NCBI GenBank assembly: GCA_002710205.1
Contig: PAJN01000005.1
Coordinates: forward strand, 1-34,384
Source: Methanobacteriota archaeon
GTDB taxonomy: Archaea > Thermoplasmatota > Poseidoniia > Poseidoniales > Poseidoniaceae
Direction: 5' to 3'
DNA: 34,384 bases
Shown: positions 1 to 7,147 of the stretch, piece after piece
How the letters are laid out: each line of letters starts with the position of its first letter
How positions within the stretch are numbered: the first letter of the stretch is position 1
Program-made: the position numbers and the translations under genes
Notes under the pieces: generated by a model
Told to the model about the DNA's origin: nothing
The model's database searches: none
The model's input: only the letters and a program-made list of their open reading frames with translations

Positions 1-187
1 TCTTACTAATCATGCTAGAAGCGTTCTTTGTTTGATTATATTCTTGGAACCAATCCGGTTCAAGCCCTACCTCTGACTCAATATTCCACTCGAATTCACC
101 ATCACAATGAGGGCATACGAATTCTCCCGATGCATCATCATCGAGGGCGATTTCCTCTTCACAATGTGGACAAAGGATTTCGACCAT
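1..187 (-). CDS. Small zinc-ribbon protein, C-terminus cut by window edge
   Basis: An open frame starts at an ATG at 187 and runs off the left edge, so only the first 62 residues are visible. It begins MVEILCPHC and has two CPHC knuckles about 20 residues apart (CPHCEEEIALDDDASGEFVC, then PHCD), a classic four-cysteine zinc ribbon. The rest is acidic and ends in the window with NQTKNASSM. Zinc ribbons of this kind bind nucleic acid or other proteins, but nothing here says which. It lies upstream-to-downstream on the same strand as the small membrane gene at 243-467, with a gap of about 55 bases. The missing end prevents a family assignment. Confidence 0.7.
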   Translation of the reverse strand, partial: MVEILCPHCEEEIALDDDASGEFVCPHCDGEFEWNIESEVGLEPDWFQEYNQTKNASSMISK

Positions 188-242
188 GATTTTCCCTAAG
201 CCCAATGAGAAATAAGCATTAACCCGTTTCGAATTTATTCAA

Positions 243-467
243 CTAAATTTTAGGTATAGTTCCTGTAAGCAAGAAGATTAGAATGTCAACGACAAGGAAT
301 GGCATACACAATACCAATCCTGCCCATTGCCATAATGGGCCCAAGTATGTTCGACCAATAGGATCAATGAAAGTAGTGAAGACGTAACGATAAGGAGCAA
401 CGATAAATTCCAGTACGAAAACAAGAATGACTACAATTATGGCTATTGGGTCAAACATGGCTGCCAC
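243..467 (-). CDS. Small two-helix membrane protein, function unknown
   Basis: 74 residues. Two hydrophobic segments (about residues 7-28 and 46-68) are separated by a polar loop with aromatic and glycine residues (YRYVFTTFIDPIGRTYLGPLW). No catalytic motif is visible. The start could be the ATG at 467 or the ATG at residue 4 (458), since both precede the first helix. The gap between this start and the stop of the M23 gene (468-536) holds a weak inverted repeat, CTGTTA/TAACAG at about 480-500. I do not recognise the family. It may be a lineage-specific envelope mini-protein. Confidence 0.6.
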   Translation of the reverse strand: MAAMFDPIAIIVVILVFVLEFIVAPYRYVFTTFIDPIGRTYLGPLWQWAGLVLCMPFLVVDILIFLLTGTIPKI

Positions 468-536
468 TAAATCTGAGAACTGTTAATCAACTTATAACAG
501 AAACTCCGGTTTTGTGGATTTTAATTTATTATGAGT

Positions 537-2087
537 CTAGTTTATCTTAATCCAAACACTAGTCCACCATCCGTCATAATACTGGCCAGATGGATCAACG
601 ATTGACAACATAATGTAACTGTAATTAGAGTGGTCATTTGAATACCAATGAATGTTAGTCGAGAAATGACCAGTACTATTTGTTTGAACTAATGTGTAAT
701 TCCAGCTTTGTGAACTGCTTTCGTAAATTCCAATACTCAAATAGTGATTTTCCATCAAAACCTTACCAGTCAGTAGGTAAGCCTGGTCAAGTTCTGCAAC
801 GGAACAAGGAATATCACTTGTCAAAACCACTCCTCTAAAGTAAAACAAATCATGTGGGCAACTCGAATAATCAATACTCGAAGTTAGAGTTGTGTTAGTG
901 TTTTGTGAGATTACATTTAGTCCCGCAAATGGTATTCCATCGGATATGTTTCGAAGTTCTTCAAATAGAATCATTATCGAATCTCCATTTCCAAATCCAT
1001 TAGAAATTTCTAGATGTAAATGCGCTTCAGTGCTGTATCCAGTATTGCCAATTTTTCCAATTTGGTGCCCTGCGCCTACTGATTGACCAACTTCTACATC
1101 AACCGAATATTGTTGTAAGTGAAGATAGTATGAAAAACTGAAATCACCGTGATCTATAACCACATAATTTCCATGCGTACAATTCTCAATCGAAATTCCT
1201 TCATCGATGCAATTAATGTTGGAATCTTCCTTGATAGACCTAATTTTTCCAGCTTTGTATGCCACGACTGGCGTTCCTTCACTCATGAAGAAATCTACAG
1301 AATACATCGAATCATCTTGATGAGTAAAACCACCTCTGTAAGATTGACCGATTGAAACATTTGCCCCATTTTCAAATGGAATCATCCCCCAAATAGAATT
1401 TCGACTAACACATTCTCCATCATGTAAAACTGTACTCGCAGTGTCACAATCAACTAAAGATGCTTCTAATTCGATTATTTGCTGTAACAAATCAGAAACT
1501 GTCGAATTTGTCGAACCCCAACCTGCAAGATAAGAATCGATTGTTGAGTTAGTTGAATTCCATCCGCTAAGATAAGAATCAAGAGTTGAATTGGTTGAAC
1601 CCCATTCTAGTAAATACGAATCTAGAGTTACATTTGTAGAATCCCAACCTGAAACTAAATCGGCTATGATTGAGCTCGCTTGAGATAAAAGAGACTGATT
1701 TTCTGCAAGTGAGTTTTGAAGATTCAGAATCGTATTGTTTGAGTTTTCAAGCAAGGCTTGTAACTCTGCATTGGAATTGTTTGAATCTTCTAACATCAAT
1801 AACAATGAATTACGGTATGCTTCTTCTTGAATTAGACCTTCCTCAAGGTTGGAAATGTAGTCTGCCGCATCTGAAATTGCATCTTCAAGACCATCAATAG
1901 TTGCTTCATAAGAAGACATCTGAGTTTGGAACGACTCAATGGTTGAATTCTTTTCATCAAGTTGCTTTTCTAGATCTGCGATTTGAGTTTCGTATTCAGA
2001 ATTGTCTTCTTCTTCTGAACCCAAACAGCCAGCAAGTGAACCTGTAACAATCAAAACAGCGAATACAATGGAATGTATCCCTTTCAT
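537..2087 (-). CDS. Lipoprotein with coiled coil, sequon repeats and M23-type (LytM) peptidase domain
   Basis: 516 residues. The N-terminus is a lipoprotein signal peptide with lipobox LAGC (Cys21), so the mature protein should be lipid-anchored outside the membrane. Residues 30-145 form a long acidic coiled coil. Residues 148-203 are four 14-residue repeats, each with an N-glycosylation sequon. Residues 250-385 match the M23 metallopeptidase fold: H256 and D265 (in YSVDF) and H356-L-H358 (AHLHLE) fit the expected zinc and catalytic histidines, and GTPVVAYKAGKI and GQSVGAGHQIGKIGNTG are typical M23 strands. A C-terminal region of about 120 residues is Ser/Tyr-rich with more sequons. M23 enzymes cut peptidoglycan cross-links, but these archaea are not thought to have murein, so the target could be foreign cell wall or a protein. 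It may equally be a binding fold. A TATA-like box lies 40-50 bases upstream. Confidence 0.82.
   Translation of the reverse strand: MKGIHSIVFAVLIVTGSLAGCLGSEEEDNSEYETQIADLEKQLDEKNSTIESFQTQMSSYEATIDGLEDAISDAADYISNLEEGLIQEEAYRNSLLLMLEDSNNSNAELQALLENSNNTILNLQNSLAENQSLLSQASSIIADLVSGWDSTNVTLDSYLLEWGSTNSTLDSYLSGWNSTNSTIDSYLAGWGSTNSTVSDLLQQIIELEASLVDCDTASTVLHDGECVSRNSIWGMIPFENGANVSIGQSYRGGFTHQDDSMYSVDFFMSEGTPVVAYKAGKIRSIKEDSNINCIDEGISIENCTHGNYVVIDHGDFSFSYYLHLQQYSVDVEVGQSVGAGHQIGKIGNTGYSTEAHLHLEISNGFGNGDSIMILFEELRNISDGIPFAGLNVISQNTNTTLTSSIDYSSCPHDLFYFRGVVLTSDIPCSVAELDQAYLLTGKVLMENHYLSIGIYESSSQSWNYTLVQTNSTGHFSTNIHWYSNDHSNYSYIMLSIVDPSGQYYDGWWTSVWIKIN
1479..1646 (-). repeat. Four tandem 42-bp units encoding a 14-residue sequon repeat
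   Basis: Within the M23 lipoprotein, residues 148-203 are four units of exactly 14 residues. Each starts with Trp and has the pattern W-x-S-T-N-x-T-(L/I/V)-x-S-Y-L; the last unit is diverged. Every unit carries one N-x-T sequon. Fourteen residues is two heptads, so the block can continue the preceding coiled coil while showing one glycan site per unit. The DNA copies are related but not identical. Confidence 0.8.
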
Positions 2088-2126
2088 GTTTACCGAATAA
2101 TGGCATGGTCGTTAAACAAATCGCTA

Positions 2127-2136
2127 CAATATATGC
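2127..2136 (-). promoter_or_regulatory. TATA-like box of the M23 lipoprotein gene
   Basis: On the minus strand the stretch GCATATATTG, preceded by purine-rich GAAATGA (BRE-like), lies about 40-50 bases before the ATG at 2087. Transcription would then begin near 2105, leaving a short leader. Inference from spacing and composition only. Confidence 0.4.
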
Positions 2137-2171
2137 TCATTTCAAAATAATCGAGTTAATAAGAAACCGTT

Positions 2172-2247
2172 CAATCGATAGATTGCTCCGGTAACGGAGC
2201 GAGCGTTTTCCGGGGTGGGCGAGGGGTCGCCCGTTTGTACACGCTCG
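2172..2247. ncRNA. GC-rich segment with three adjacent hairpins, possible structured RNA
   Basis: Between the stop of cutA and the promoter of the M23 gene are consecutive perfect stems. CAATC/GATTG spans 2172-2185 with a four-base loop. GCTCCG/CGGAGC spans 2185-2200 with loop GTAA, a GNRA tetraloop if transcribed on plus. GAGCGT (2201-2206) pairs with ACGCTC (2241-2246), enclosing a second stem GGGCGA (2217-2222)/TCGCCC (2227-2232) with loop GGGG. The segment is far richer in GC than its surroundings and does not code. It could be the 3' untranslated region or terminator of cutA (minus), or an independent small RNA. I do not recognise it as tRNA, SRP RNA or a known riboswitch. Confidence 0.35.
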
Positions 2248-2253
2248 TTCCAC

Positions 2254-2568
2254 TCATTGTGAATTAACCCACTCGGTGTAACTTGGGGAGGCATCACACT
2301 CATGGATTACAATTTGAGGTACATCGTATGGATGTTCTTCTTCAATCTTGGATATGACTGACTGCTTATTGGATTCGGAGACCTTGATTTGTAGAGCCCA
2401 TTCGGTTTCAGATTGGATTTTACCTTCCCACTTGTATGTCGATGATACCTTGTGGTGTTGCACACATGCAGCTCCGGATTCAACCAAAGCCTGTGCTAAT
2501 GAAGTTACTTCGAATTCTCTCCATGAATCTGGAAGAGTTGTCTTTACTAGCCAAAATGTGTTGCCCAT
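2254..2568 (-). CDS. cutA: CutA1 family divalent-cation tolerance protein
   Basis: 104 residues, the usual CutA1 length. The family hallmarks are in order: an opening strand ending in LVKTTLPD, the cysteine-containing stretch SGAACVQHHKVSSTYKWEGKIQ, the E-TEW strand, and HPYDVPQIV in the C-terminal third. CutA1 proteins are cytosolic trimers with a ferredoxin-like fold. They have been tied to copper tolerance and to a signalling-like role related to PII proteins, but their true function is unsettled. An SD-like GAGGTGAC sits directly before the ATG. It is divergent from selO with about 75 bases between starts. Confidence 0.93.
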   Translation of the reverse strand: MGNTFWLVKTTLPDSWREFEVTSLAQALVESGAACVQHHKVSSTYKWEGKIQSETEWALQIKVSESNKQSVISKIEEEHPYDVPQIVIHECDASPSYTEWVNSQ

Positions 2569-2643
2569 GTCACCTCGATTATGCAGGATTTCAAGAACAT
2601 TCTGCTAACACAAATTGAAATGTGAGAAGCCTGAGAATCTTTC

Positions 2644-4164
2644 ATGGGCCAACTATCAGACCTCAATTGGCTCACTAGGTTCTTGTCTGAAACACCTGGT
2701 GATGAACAGGTAGGCGGGCCTAGTCGCCAAGTTCCAAATGCTTGCTGGTCACGTGTTCTGCCAACGCCTGCGCCTAACCCAAAACTCCGTTTGTGGTCTG
2801 AAGAGATAGGCACACTTCTCGGACTTGATAGAGGCGAAGCAGACGTCCTGGGAGGAGGAAAACCTGTAGCAGGAATGGACACATATGCGCAAAGATATGG
2901 CGGGCATCAATTCGGCAATTGGGCAGGACAATTAGGGGATGGACGTGCAATCACTCTAGGAGAAGTGGAAACTGAATCTGGCGTCTGGGAATTACAACTC
3001 AAGGGCTCAGGAGAAACTCCGTATTCTCGTCATTCTGATGGCAAGGCTGTACTCAGATCCTCTATCCGTGAATTCCTATGCAGTGAAGCAATGTTCCATC
3101 TTGGAGTTCCAACAACTAGAGCACTTTCTCTAGTCACAACTGGAGAACAAGTTATGCGTGACATGTTGTATAACGGAAACAAGCAACTAGAGCCAGGTGC
3201 TGTTGTTTGTAGAGTAGCTCCTAGTTTCATCCGATTGGGAAGTTTCCAAATCCATGCAATGATGGGAGACAAAGAAACATTAGAAGCAATTGTTGAACAC
3301 ACGCTCAAGCATCATTTCCCCGATTGTAGTTTCGATGAAGATGGAATCATTGAGTGGGCGAGAATAGTCGCAAAAACAACTGCAGAGATGATTGCTCACT
3401 GGATGCGAGTTGGCTTTGTTCATGGAGTTATGAATACAGACAATATGTCGATTCATGGATTGACAATAGACTACGGCCCTTACGGTTGGTTAGAGGATTA
3501 CAACCCTGGGTGGACCCCCAATACTACAGATGCCGGACGAAAGCGATATCGCTATGGGGCTCAGCCACAAATCGGGGCTTGGAATTTAGCTAGATTCCTT
3601 GAAGCAATTTCCCCTTTAGTTGAAAATACTGAGAGATTAACTGAAGTTTTAGAATTCTATATATCGTCTTATGAAGATTCAATAAACCAAATCTGGTCCG
3701 ACAAATTAGGGCTTTCACAGTTCAGAGAAAAAGATTCTGAATTGATTAGTGAACTCAACGAATTACTGCAAAAGGTTGAGACTGATATGACAATTTTCTT
3801 CAGAGAATTAGGTGCACTTCAGGAACCAAATATTGAGTTGCTAAAATTCGCATTCTATGACGAAGGATCAATTCCCAGAGAAGAATGGAATGTGTGGTTA
3901 GCAAAATGGTGGGAGAGAGTTGAATCTAATCCTGATAGAGAGAAGATGATGCAAACTAATCCAAAGTATGTACTCAGAAACTGGATGGCGCAACTGGCCA
4001 TTGATGCTGCCGAAAAAGGGGATTACTCTGTATGTGAAGAATTACATGAATTATTGAAATCTCCATATGATAACCAGATAGATTTTGAGCGAGATTGGTA
4101 TCAAAAGCGACCTGAATGGGCTAGACACAGAGTAGGATGCTCGATGCTATCTTGTTCTAGCTAA
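2644..4164 (+). CDS. selO: SelO/YdiU family protein adenylyltransferase (Cys form)
   Basis: 506 residues, near full length for the family. SelO is a pseudokinase-fold enzyme that transfers AMP from ATP to Ser, Thr or Tyr of target proteins. Visible signatures are YAQRYGGHQFGNWAGQLGDG (residues 81-100), the lysine segment LQLKGSGETPYSR (K120), RSSIREFLCSEAM (138-150), and the active core VHGVMNTDNMSIHGLTIDYG (259-278), whose D266 and D276 correspond to the catalytic and metal-binding aspartates. The protein ends CSS. The antepenultimate Cys504 occupies the position that is selenocysteine in many eukaryotic SelO proteins. The stop is an ordinary TAA, so no Sec insertion is implied. The start ATG follows a short divergent region shared with cutA. 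Likely target: redox-regulated metabolic proteins, by analogy only. Confidence 0.94.
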   Translation: MGQLSDLNWLTRFLSETPGDEQVGGPSRQVPNACWSRVLPTPAPNPKLRLWSEEIGTLLGLDRGEADVLGGGKPVAGMDTYAQRYGGHQFGNWAGQLGDGRAITLGEVETESGVWELQLKGSGETPYSRHSDGKAVLRSSIREFLCSEAMFHLGVPTTRALSLVTTGEQVMRDMLYNGNKQLEPGAVVCRVAPSFIRLGSFQIHAMMGDKETLEAIVEHTLKHHFPDCSFDEDGIIEWARIVAKTTAEMIAHWMRVGFVHGVMNTDNMSIHGLTIDYGPYGWLEDYNPGWTPNTTDAGRKRYRYGAQPQIGAWNLARFLEAISPLVENTERLTEVLEFYISSYEDSINQIWSDKLGLSQFREKDSELISELNELLQKVETDMTIFFRELGALQEPNIELLKFAFYDEGSIPREEWNVWLAKWWERVESNPDREKMMQTNPKYVLRNWMAQLAIDAAEKGDYSVCEELHELLKSPYDNQIDFERDWYQKRPEWARHRVGCSMLSCSS

Positions 4165-4188
4165 GAATGTAGTTTGAAACAGGCATTA

Positions 4189-4211
4189 ATATCCATACCT
4201 ACTATGGATAT
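4189..4211 (+). promoter_or_regulatory. Perfect 9-bp inverted repeat just before the mini-protein start
   Basis: ATATCCATA (4189-4197) and TATGGATAT (4203-4211) are perfect complements with a five-base spacer, CCTAC. The repeat ends three bases before the ATG at 4215. It could be an operator, or a hairpin at the 5' end of the mRNA. The inner CCATA/TATGG bases recur in the repeat at 4436-4460 before the next gene. Confidence 0.5.
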
Positions 4212-4214
4212 GTT

Positions 4215-4412
4215 ATGGAGCAGGTAAAATTTGCAGAGACCCTAAAAGAAAACAACGCCAAGACTGCGGCAACATTTGCGGTAATGATGGCCATGATATT
4301 CATGATCACATTCATCGTAACGGTGTTTCCGATAGCGCCGACGTTAATCATTCTGGCAGCACCTGCCATTCTGATGAACTTAGGATGGCTAGTATTCGCC
4401 AGAGTGGTATGA
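4215..4412 (+). CDS. Two-TM mini-protein, function unknown
   Basis: 65 residues. A short charged N-terminus (MEQVKFAETLKENNAK) is followed by two hydrophobic helices (about 17-38 and 42-63) with many methionines and no charged residue inside. No motif identifies a family. The frame is preferred over the longer opposite-strand frame here because its composition is that of a real membrane protein, and it sits between two plus-strand genes and behind a perfect inverted repeat. It is probably linked to the kinase-like membrane gene about 40 bases downstream. Function unknown. Confidence 0.6.
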   Translation: MEQVKFAETLKENNAKTAATFAVMMAMIFMITFIVTVFPIAPTLIILAAPAILMNLGWLVFARVV

Positions 4413-4435
4413 AAATCAGTCAGGATTATGCACTT

Positions 4436-4465
4436 CGACCATAACCGTGTGTTATGGTCGATAAC
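4436..4465 (+). promoter_or_regulatory. Perfect 10-bp hairpin enclosing the start codon of the kinase-like gene
   Basis: CGACCATAAC (4436-4445) pairs perfectly with GTTATGGTCG (4451-4460) across a five-base loop, CGTGT. The start codon ATG (4454-4456) lies inside the 3' arm. A third element, ATAAC at 4461-4465, can pair with GTTAT at 4451-4455, offering a competing shorter stem. In RNA this would hide the start codon; in DNA it is a good dimeric operator. Which applies depends on where transcription begins. Confidence 0.5.
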
Positions 4466-5134
4466 CAACTGTTGTGGTTCTTCGGACTCGGGGCATGGGC
4501 TTTTGCGATTGTCATTGCAATCAAGCCGTTGCATGCCTACATGATGTCGAAGGGCTGTGAAAATATGGTTGCGGTTTATTACAACCGTAAAGTAGCTCAC
4601 ATGGTTGCAGGTGGCATACCATTGATCATGTGTCCAATTGTTTTCACGGATCCAATCTATCCACTTCTTGGGGGCGTCCTTGGAGCAATAGGTCTAGCAT
4701 CTACTCATCTGATGGATAAGCGTCTGTGGTGGATGCAAACGGAACAAAACATGAATGATGCTACATTTGCATTCATGCTAGGAATTTCAGTATACGCATT
4801 ATGGCATTATTTGGATGATGCATGGCTTGCAATTCTTCCAGCTCTTTTCATGGCATATGGTGACGGAGTAACGGGAATTATTCGCAACAAAATGTTCGCA
4901 AAACGAACTAAGAGTGCTTGGGGTAACTTAGGAATGGCAATCCTTTGTATTCCGCTTGGATATATTATCGGAGAAAATGCGGACCCATCAATACCGATTT
5001 GGGGAGCAATATCCGGGGCATTAGCATCATTTGTAGAGAGATATGAATTCGGCCCTATCGATGACAATGTTCTAATCGTGATTGCATCATCACTAATTAT
5101 TGCATTAGGAATCAATCTAGGTCCGATTATGTGA
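4454..5134 (+). CDS. Polyprenol/dolichol/phytol-kinase-like integral membrane enzyme
   Basis: 226 residues, almost entirely membrane-embedded (about 7 segments). It carries the signatures of the CTP-dependent lipid kinase/cytidylyltransferase-like family (dolichol kinase, phytol kinase VTE5, yeast Dgk1): YNRKVAHMVAGG (about 43-54), AYGDGVTGIIRNKMF (about 134-148), KSAWGNLGMAILC (about 153-165) and a closing FVERYEFGPIDDNVLIV. Such enzymes phosphorylate isoprenoid alcohols with CTP, giving lipid carriers for glycosylation or salvaged phytyl and geranylgeranyl units for archaeal lipids or cofactors. The precise alcohol cannot be read from sequence. Its stop abuts the stop of the convergent Lon-domain gene with no gap. 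The start lies inside a perfect hairpin. Confidence 0.78.
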   Translation: MVDNQLLWFFGLGAWAFAIVIAIKPLHAYMMSKGCENMVAVYYNRKVAHMVAGGIPLIMCPIVFTDPIYPLLGGVLGAIGLASTHLMDKRLWWMQTEQNMNDATFAFMLGISVYALWHYLDDAWLAILPALFMAYGDGVTGIIRNKMFAKRTKSAWGNLGMAILCIPLGYIIGENADPSIPIWGAISGALASFVERYEFGPIDDNVLIVIASSLIIALGINLGPIM

Positions 5135-5860
5135 TTATTCCTCTTCGCTGAATTTGTTCAATTCTGCATTTAGTAGAGTCAATACATCTTGAGGATCATT
5201 GGTTTCAAGGATTTCTTGGCGTAAGTCCAAATCACCAAACAATAATGCAGATACTGAAAAGATGGATTCCGGTTTGTCATCGATTAATCCCATTACAGGA
5301 GACTTCTCAATCCATTCTGCAAATGATTCATCATCCACATTCAAGATCATAGCAACACGTTGTAAAATACTCCTCACTATATCTTCAAGTTCTGACTGCT
5401 GTGAACCATCCATACTTTCGATGACATCGATGAATTCAACATCTGCACTGATGTATAACTTGGAGGTTCCAACATCTTCGGGAATCTCAGAAATTAGAGA
5501 TTCAAGGTCAGGATAAATGCCATCCTCCTCCATGAATTTGCCCATTGAAGGATGGTTGAATGGAGGTAGAGCTGGTTTATGCACTTGCTTTACAACAAAT
5601 TTTCTGCGACCGACAATCTGTAGGAAGTGATTGCTACCTTTTGTTTCATGATGGATTATTTCGGCTTCACATCCATATTCCATTGGCCCGTCCCAATGAT
5701 TGACTTCAGAGAGGAAATCGCTGCGTACCAAGCCGAAATTCTTACCGTCCAACAGGCAATCATCGAGCATCTGTTTGTATCTTGGCTCGAAAACACGCAA
5801 TTCTTGGACTTCCCCGGGTAGCAAAACCATTGGTAGAACAAACAAAGGTAGGTTTTGCAT
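5135..5860 (-). CDS. Lon N-terminal (substrate-binding) domain protein without protease
   Basis: 241 residues. The opening LPLFVLPMVLLPGEVQELRVFEPRYKQMLDDCL is the standard start of the Lon N-domain (PUA-like fold), followed by the FGLVRSD and GCEAEIIHH strands and an IVGRRKF strand. The rest is a helical acidic region. There is no AAA+ ATPase or Ser-Lys protease, so this is a stand-alone Lon-N protein as found in many bacteria and archaea, perhaps a substrate-binding adaptor. It is convergent with the kinase-like gene (stops adjacent) and divergent from the PKD gene across about 90 bases, where no clear promoter was found. Confidence 0.85.
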   Translation of the reverse strand: MQNLPLFVLPMVLLPGEVQELRVFEPRYKQMLDDCLLDGKNFGLVRSDFLSEVNHWDGPMEYGCEAEIIHHETKGSNHFLQIVGRRKFVVKQVHKPALPPFNHPSMGKFMEEDGIYPDLESLISEIPEDVGTSKLYISADVEFIDVIESMDGSQQSELEDIVRSILQRVAMILNVDDESFAEWIEKSPVMGLIDDKPESIFSVSALLFGDLDLRQEILETNDPQDVLTLLNAELNKFSEEE

Positions 5861-5952
5861 GGATTGGTCTAGTTGTATTTTCTTATCAAGATATGTTTAC
5901 AAGGTTGTTCAGATAAACACCTATTCATAAGCATCGTAACTAAGATTACCTC

Positions 5953-6738
5953 ATGCTGAACAAGTTCACTGGACTCACAATTGTTTTCCTAATGTTGACT
6001 GTAATTGTCTCTGCTAGCACTCTAGTGACATACGAGATTCTAATGTCGGAAGATTCTGAAGAATTCGTTGCGAAGGTCGATTTTGCAGAAGGTACAAACC
6101 ACTATACCTTGATTGAGATCGATGAAGGAGATAATGATGAAGAGAAATCTGTTACTCTGATTCTCCACGAATTTGTATTTTCAGTAACTGGCGAGAAAGA
6201 TTCTGTAACCTGGGATTTTGGAGATGGCCAATCTGGTAATGGAGCTATAATTTCTCATCAGTATGAAATGCCAGGAACTTATGTCGTAACTGCTACAACA
6301 TCTTCTCCGGAATCCATAGAGTCGATGTCTATCGACATAACCGTGAATTTGGTTGGTTCTGCGGAAGCTGACAACATGGAATGTACCTGTGCACCAACTG
6401 CTAAAGACACAGTAATCGACCTGATGGCACTACCTCTAGAGCAATCTATTGCAGGATATGTAAAGGTTGAACATGATGGTTCAAGTGAATCATGTTCCTT
6501 GAGAAACCCATTACAAGAATGTCACATTAGAGTAATTATGCAATGGACTGACGAAGGAAGTGTTGTCGCGCAGGAAGTCCTTTTCGATGACACATTCAGG
6601 AGCAACGAATTCGTGGTTGATTTCAATCTTGAAAATCTCGAACTAGAACAGGGCCATGGACTTCAACTTAGGTTGGAGACCGATCAGTTAAGGGATTGGC
6701 ACAAGCCTAGTGCAGAATGGTACAATACAGTCCAGTAA
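5953..6738 (+). CDS. Secreted or N-anchored protein with a PKD domain
   Basis: 261 residues. A single N-terminal hydrophobic segment (about 5-27, FTGLTIVFLMLTVIVSASTLVTY) should act as signal peptide or anchor. Residues about 68-133 form a PKD-type beta-sandwich with the hallmark VTWDFGDGQSG and a later HQYEMPGTYVVTATT strand. The C-terminal half is beta-rich with two cysteine pairs (CTC, CSLRNPLQEC) that could form disulfides outside the cell. PKD domains mediate protein or sugar contacts on surfaces, and no enzymatic motif is visible. Its stop lies 6 bases from the stop of the convergent unknown gene. Confidence 0.8.
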   Translation: MLNKFTGLTIVFLMLTVIVSASTLVTYEILMSEDSEEFVAKVDFAEGTNHYTLIEIDEGDNDEEKSVTLILHEFVFSVTGEKDSVTWDFGDGQSGNGAIISHQYEMPGTYVVTATTSSPESIESMSIDITVNLVGSAEADNMECTCAPTAKDTVIDLMALPLEQSIAGYVKVEHDGSSESCSLRNPLQECHIRVIMQWTDEGSVVAQEVLFDDTFRSNEFVVDFNLENLELEQGHGLQLRLETDQLRDWHKPSAEWYNTVQ

Positions 6739-6744
6739 TGATAC

Positions 6745-7104
6745 TCAAGACATTATTTCGTCTTGTTCAGCATCTTCCATGAGTACGAACTCGTACTCAC
6801 CGGTTGCACTATCATAGTCTATGCTAGAGAATAGTGCCTTGATTTGTCTATCCTCAAATGGATCATTGAAAATAGGTTGCTCCTTTCTGAAGATTGCAAG
6901 AATTTCCTTGTACTTCACCATATTCATTTTACCTGTAATTGTGTAAATTGCTGACTCAGCGCCTTCATCTAGAAGGTCGTCACCTTCATTGCCGCGGACT
7001 ACAGTTCGCTGTAGTCGTCGCTTTACATTCATGTGAACATTGCAATTTTCGATACGGACCCAATCTTCACCTGCTGTAGTGATGAAGCACTCATTAATCT
7101 CCAT
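6745..7104 (-). CDS. Conserved-looking 119-residue protein, family not recognised
   Basis: 119 residues, soluble, with mixed beta/alpha pattern and acidic ends. The middle part (ESAIYTITGKMNMVKYKEIL, then RKEQPIFNDPFEDRQIKALF) alternates strands and helices. The end (YDSATGEYEFVLMEDAEQDE) is a beta-hairpin followed by an acidic tail. No cysteine or histidine cluster, no membrane segment and no nucleotide-binding loop is seen. It follows the FMN reductase on the same strand after a 43-base gap, so the two may be co-transcribed. The shape faintly recalls small beta-barrel tail or baseplate proteins, but I cannot support that. Confidence 0.6.
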   Translation of the reverse strand: MEINECFITTAGEDWVRIENCNVHMNVKRRLQRTVVRGNEGDDLLDEGAESAIYTITGKMNMVKYKEILAIFRKEQPIFNDPFEDRQIKALFSSIDYDSATGEYEFVLMEDAEQDEIMS

Positions 7105-7147
7105 GTGCAGACCTAATGGCCCGACAATATTAGTGATTGTGCCTGCA

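Noticed and set aside
2185-2247. tRNA or SRP RNA in the GC-rich hairpin segment
   Set aside because: No acceptor/T-arm arrangement with a GTTC-type T loop, and no SRP helix 8 motif.
2547-2882. Open frame of 111 codons on minus over the start of selO
   Set aside because: It is antisense to strongly conserved selO sequence and shows no protein-like pattern.
4132-4164. Selenocysteine in SelO
   Set aside because: The codon at the antepenultimate position is a normal Cys codon and the stop is TAA.
4202-4600. 132-codon minus frame across the mini-protein and the kinase-like start
   Set aside because: The plus-strand frames give coherent membrane proteins; the minus frame has no family features and would overlap two genes.
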